Shown piece after piece: positions 62,709 through 64,000 of a stretch of DNA of 64,000 nucleotides. The DNA is taken from NCBI RefSeq assembly GCF_019599265.1, contig NZ_JAHZTC010000013.1, positions 1 through 64,000 of the forward strand, in the 5' to 3' direction. The first letter of the stretch is position 1, and every line of letters begins with the position of its first letter. Under the pieces are notes generated by a model. That model searched no databases and was not told the origin of the DNA. It saw only the letters and a program-made list of their open reading frames with translations. The translations under genes were made by a program, and so were the position numbers. Origin of the DNA: Pontibacter sp. HSC-14F20 (GTDB taxonomy: Bacteria; Bacteroidota; Bacteroidia; Cytophagales; Hymenobacteraceae).

Positions 62709-64000
62709 CTAAACTGCTTTCAGTTCTTTTTGATCTGGTGCTTCCTGCTCGTCAACACCTATGGCTTTGTTCCAGTCTCCGGCGTTCTTTATACCTAGTT
62801 TCTCCGGGTCAAATGTCGGGTCGAGGCCGGCTTTGCGCTGCGCCAGGTAGTCCTGCAGGGTGCGTAAGGCGGGCTTGCGTAGCAGGAAAATGGCCACTAT
62901 GTTCAGCCACGCCATAATGCCCACCCCAATATCACCCAGTGTCCAGGCCGATTCTGCCGTCTTCACCGAGCCGTAGAAGGTGGCGGCAAGTATCAGCAGG
63001 CGAAGCGCCCAAAGCATCCATTTTCTGTTTTTGGTGTTCAGGTAGCTCAGATTGGTTTCAGCAATGTAGTAGTACGCCATGATAGTGGTAAAGGCGAAGA
63101 AGAACAGCGAAATAGCGACAAAGCCGCTACCCAGGGCAGGGAAGTGCGTGCTAACAGCTAGCTGCGTATACTCTGGCCCGTAGGGTATACCCGGCAGGTT
63201 CTCCACCAGGAAGCCCCCTTCCGGGTTTGCCACATTATACTGCCCTGTAAACAGGATCATGAAGGCTGTAGCTGAACAAACGAAAAGCGTATCGACGTAA
63301 ACAGAAAAGGCCTGTACCAAACCCTGCTTGGCAGGATGGCTTACTTCGGCGGCCGCAGCAGCATGCGGGGCAGTACCCTGTCCTGCTTCGTTTGAGTAGA
63401 TGCCTCGCTTCACGCCCCACGCGATGGCCATGCCAAACACACCGGCAAAAGCAGGCTCCAGGTCAAATGCAGAACGGAAGATGAGGCCAAAGATGGCCGG
63501 AACCTCCGAAATGTTCATCAGAATGATGACCACCGCCATCAGGATATAAGCACCCGCCATAAACGGTACGACAATCTGTGCCACGTTACCAATGCGCTTA
63601 ACACCACCAATAATGATAAGCGCAAGCAGCAGGGTAACGGCACCACCCGTATATGCCACCGGTATCTCAAAAGCATTGCTTATACCTGATGCGATGCTGT
63701 TACTCTGCACACCCGGCAGGAACAGGGCCATACTGATAATGGTAGCGACAGCAAAGAGCACGGCATACCACTTTACGCCAAGTCCTTTTTCGATGTAGTA
63801 GGCCGGGCCGCCTCTGTACTGGCCATCTTTTACCTGCTTGTAGATCTGGCCCAGCGTGGCCTCTATAAAGGCAGACGAACTGCCCAGGAAGGCGATCACC
63901 CACATCCAGAAGACGGCACCTGGTCCGCCCATCGCAATGGCCGTGGCAACACCGGCAATGTTACCCGTGCCTACTCGCCCGGCAATGGCTACTGTAAAAG
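62709..64000 (-). CDS. Sodium:alanine symporter (AGCS family), partial
   Basis: The frame enters from beyond the right edge (N-terminus missing) and shows about 430 residues. Signatures are FTVAIAGRVGTGNIAGVATA, then GGPGAVFWMWVIAFLGSSSA and YSNEAGQGTAPHAAAAAE. These match the alanine/glycine:cation symporter family, which imports L- or D-alanine or glycine with sodium through about 11 helices. The C-terminal tail (DQKELKAV) is polar. Confidence 0.93.
   Translation of the reverse strand, partial: FTVAIAGRVGTGNIAGVATAIAMGGPGAVFWMWVIAFLGSSSAFIEATLGQIYKQVKDGQYRGGPAYYIEKGLGVKWYAVLFAVATIISMALFLPGVQSNSIASGISNAFEIPVAYTGGAVTLLLALIIIGGVKRIGNVAQIVVPFMAGAYILMAVVIILMNISEVPAIFGLIFRSAFDLEPAFAGVFGMAIAWGVKRGIYSNEAGQGTAPHAAAAAEVSHPAKQGLVQAFSVYVDTLFVCSATAFMILFTGQYNVANPEGGFLVENLPGIPYGPEYTQLAVSTHFPALGSGFVAISLFFFAFTTIMAYYYIAETNLSYLNTKNRKWMLWALRLLILAATFYGSVKTAESAWTLGDIGVGIMAWLNIVAIFLLRKPALRTLQDYLAQRKAGLDPTFDPEKLGIKNAGDWNKAIGVDEQEAPDQKELKAV

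Noticed and set aside
1..64000. AGGTATA as the Bacteroidota promoter -7 box or a ribosome-binding site
   Set aside because: The promoter consensus is TAnnTTTG with TTTG upstream. The motif occurs on both strands inside coding sequence and after genes, with no fixed distance to starts.
1..64000. tRNA, rRNA or riboswitch genes
   Set aside because: I found no cloverleaf-like arrangement ending in CCA, no rRNA-like conserved stretch and no known riboswitch core; visual search could miss a divergent one.

Overview
The window looks like a chromosomal segment of an aerobic Bacteroidota bacterium, most likely a Cytophagales/Hymenobacteraceae (Pontibacter-like) organism. The reasons are a type IX secretion (T9SS) C-terminal sorting domain on a subtilase, a giant repeat adhesin with a domain typical of that group, many SpII lipoproteins, Bacteroidota-type hypothetical families (DUF6152, DUF3616, DUF4239, DUF1059, VLRF1) and the lack of consistent Shine-Dalgarno sites. 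No tRNA, rRNA, CRISPR array or intact mobile element was seen. Most of the window is ordinary core-type sequence with short operons and well-formed hairpin terminators.

Layout. 1-4927 (minus) is the N-terminal 1642 codons of a secreted adhesin with 12 InlB-B-type repeats; it runs off the left edge. 5.4-12 kb holds a disordered RGYN-rich protein, a PBP4-type DD-peptidase, a small disordered protein, a large AsmA-like protein and a DoxX protein. 12-17 kb (minus) holds a TerB-like protein, an alpha/beta hydrolase, a P-type cation ATPase and a short-chain dehydrogenase. 17.4-21.6 kb (plus) is a MacAB/Lol-type efflux operon (adaptor, FtsX-like permease, ATPase) followed by anmK. 21.6-25.4 kb (minus) has a GAF protein and a short UvrA-like protein.

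25.5-32 kb holds a DUF1059 gene broken by one TAG, a zinc alcohol dehydrogenase operon, a predicted Vms1-like peptidyl-tRNA release factor (VLRF1), a second RGYN-rich protein, a DinB protein and a macrolide-phosphotransferase-like kinase. 32.5-40.8 kb holds an S41 peptidase, lipoproteins, an exporter-type ABC protein, a penicillin-acylase-type lipoprotein, a 58-residue minus-strand gene that I infer by translation, and a DUF4239 protein. 41-45 kb is the T9SS subtilase. 45.5-53.5 kb holds DUF6152/DUF6644-like proteins, a PAS histidine kinase, a cytochrome c, an IS4 transposase remnant, DUF3616, an orphan PhnD-like binding protein, a nested inverted-repeat element, an ArsR-SRPBCC operon and truA. 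53.7-55.2 kb is an AT-rich scar with a frameshifted unknown gene and a decayed PHB-depolymerase-like esterase. 55.3-64 kb holds a large multi-PAS kinase, a class C beta-lactamase-fold hydrolase, hrpB and the start of an AGCS sodium:alanine symporter.

The most unusual signal is not a gene. The oligonucleotide AGGTATA (mostly CAGGTATAG, complement CTATACCTG) occurs, by my hand count, about 115-120 times on the two strands in 64 kb. About 8 would be expected for a random heptamer at even base composition. It occurs in all reading frames and forces otherwise uncommon codons (CTA, ATA, AGG). It is denser between genes and forms inverted pairs inside several intergenic hairpins and terminators. It is nearly absent from the adhesin gene and absent from the AT-rich scar.
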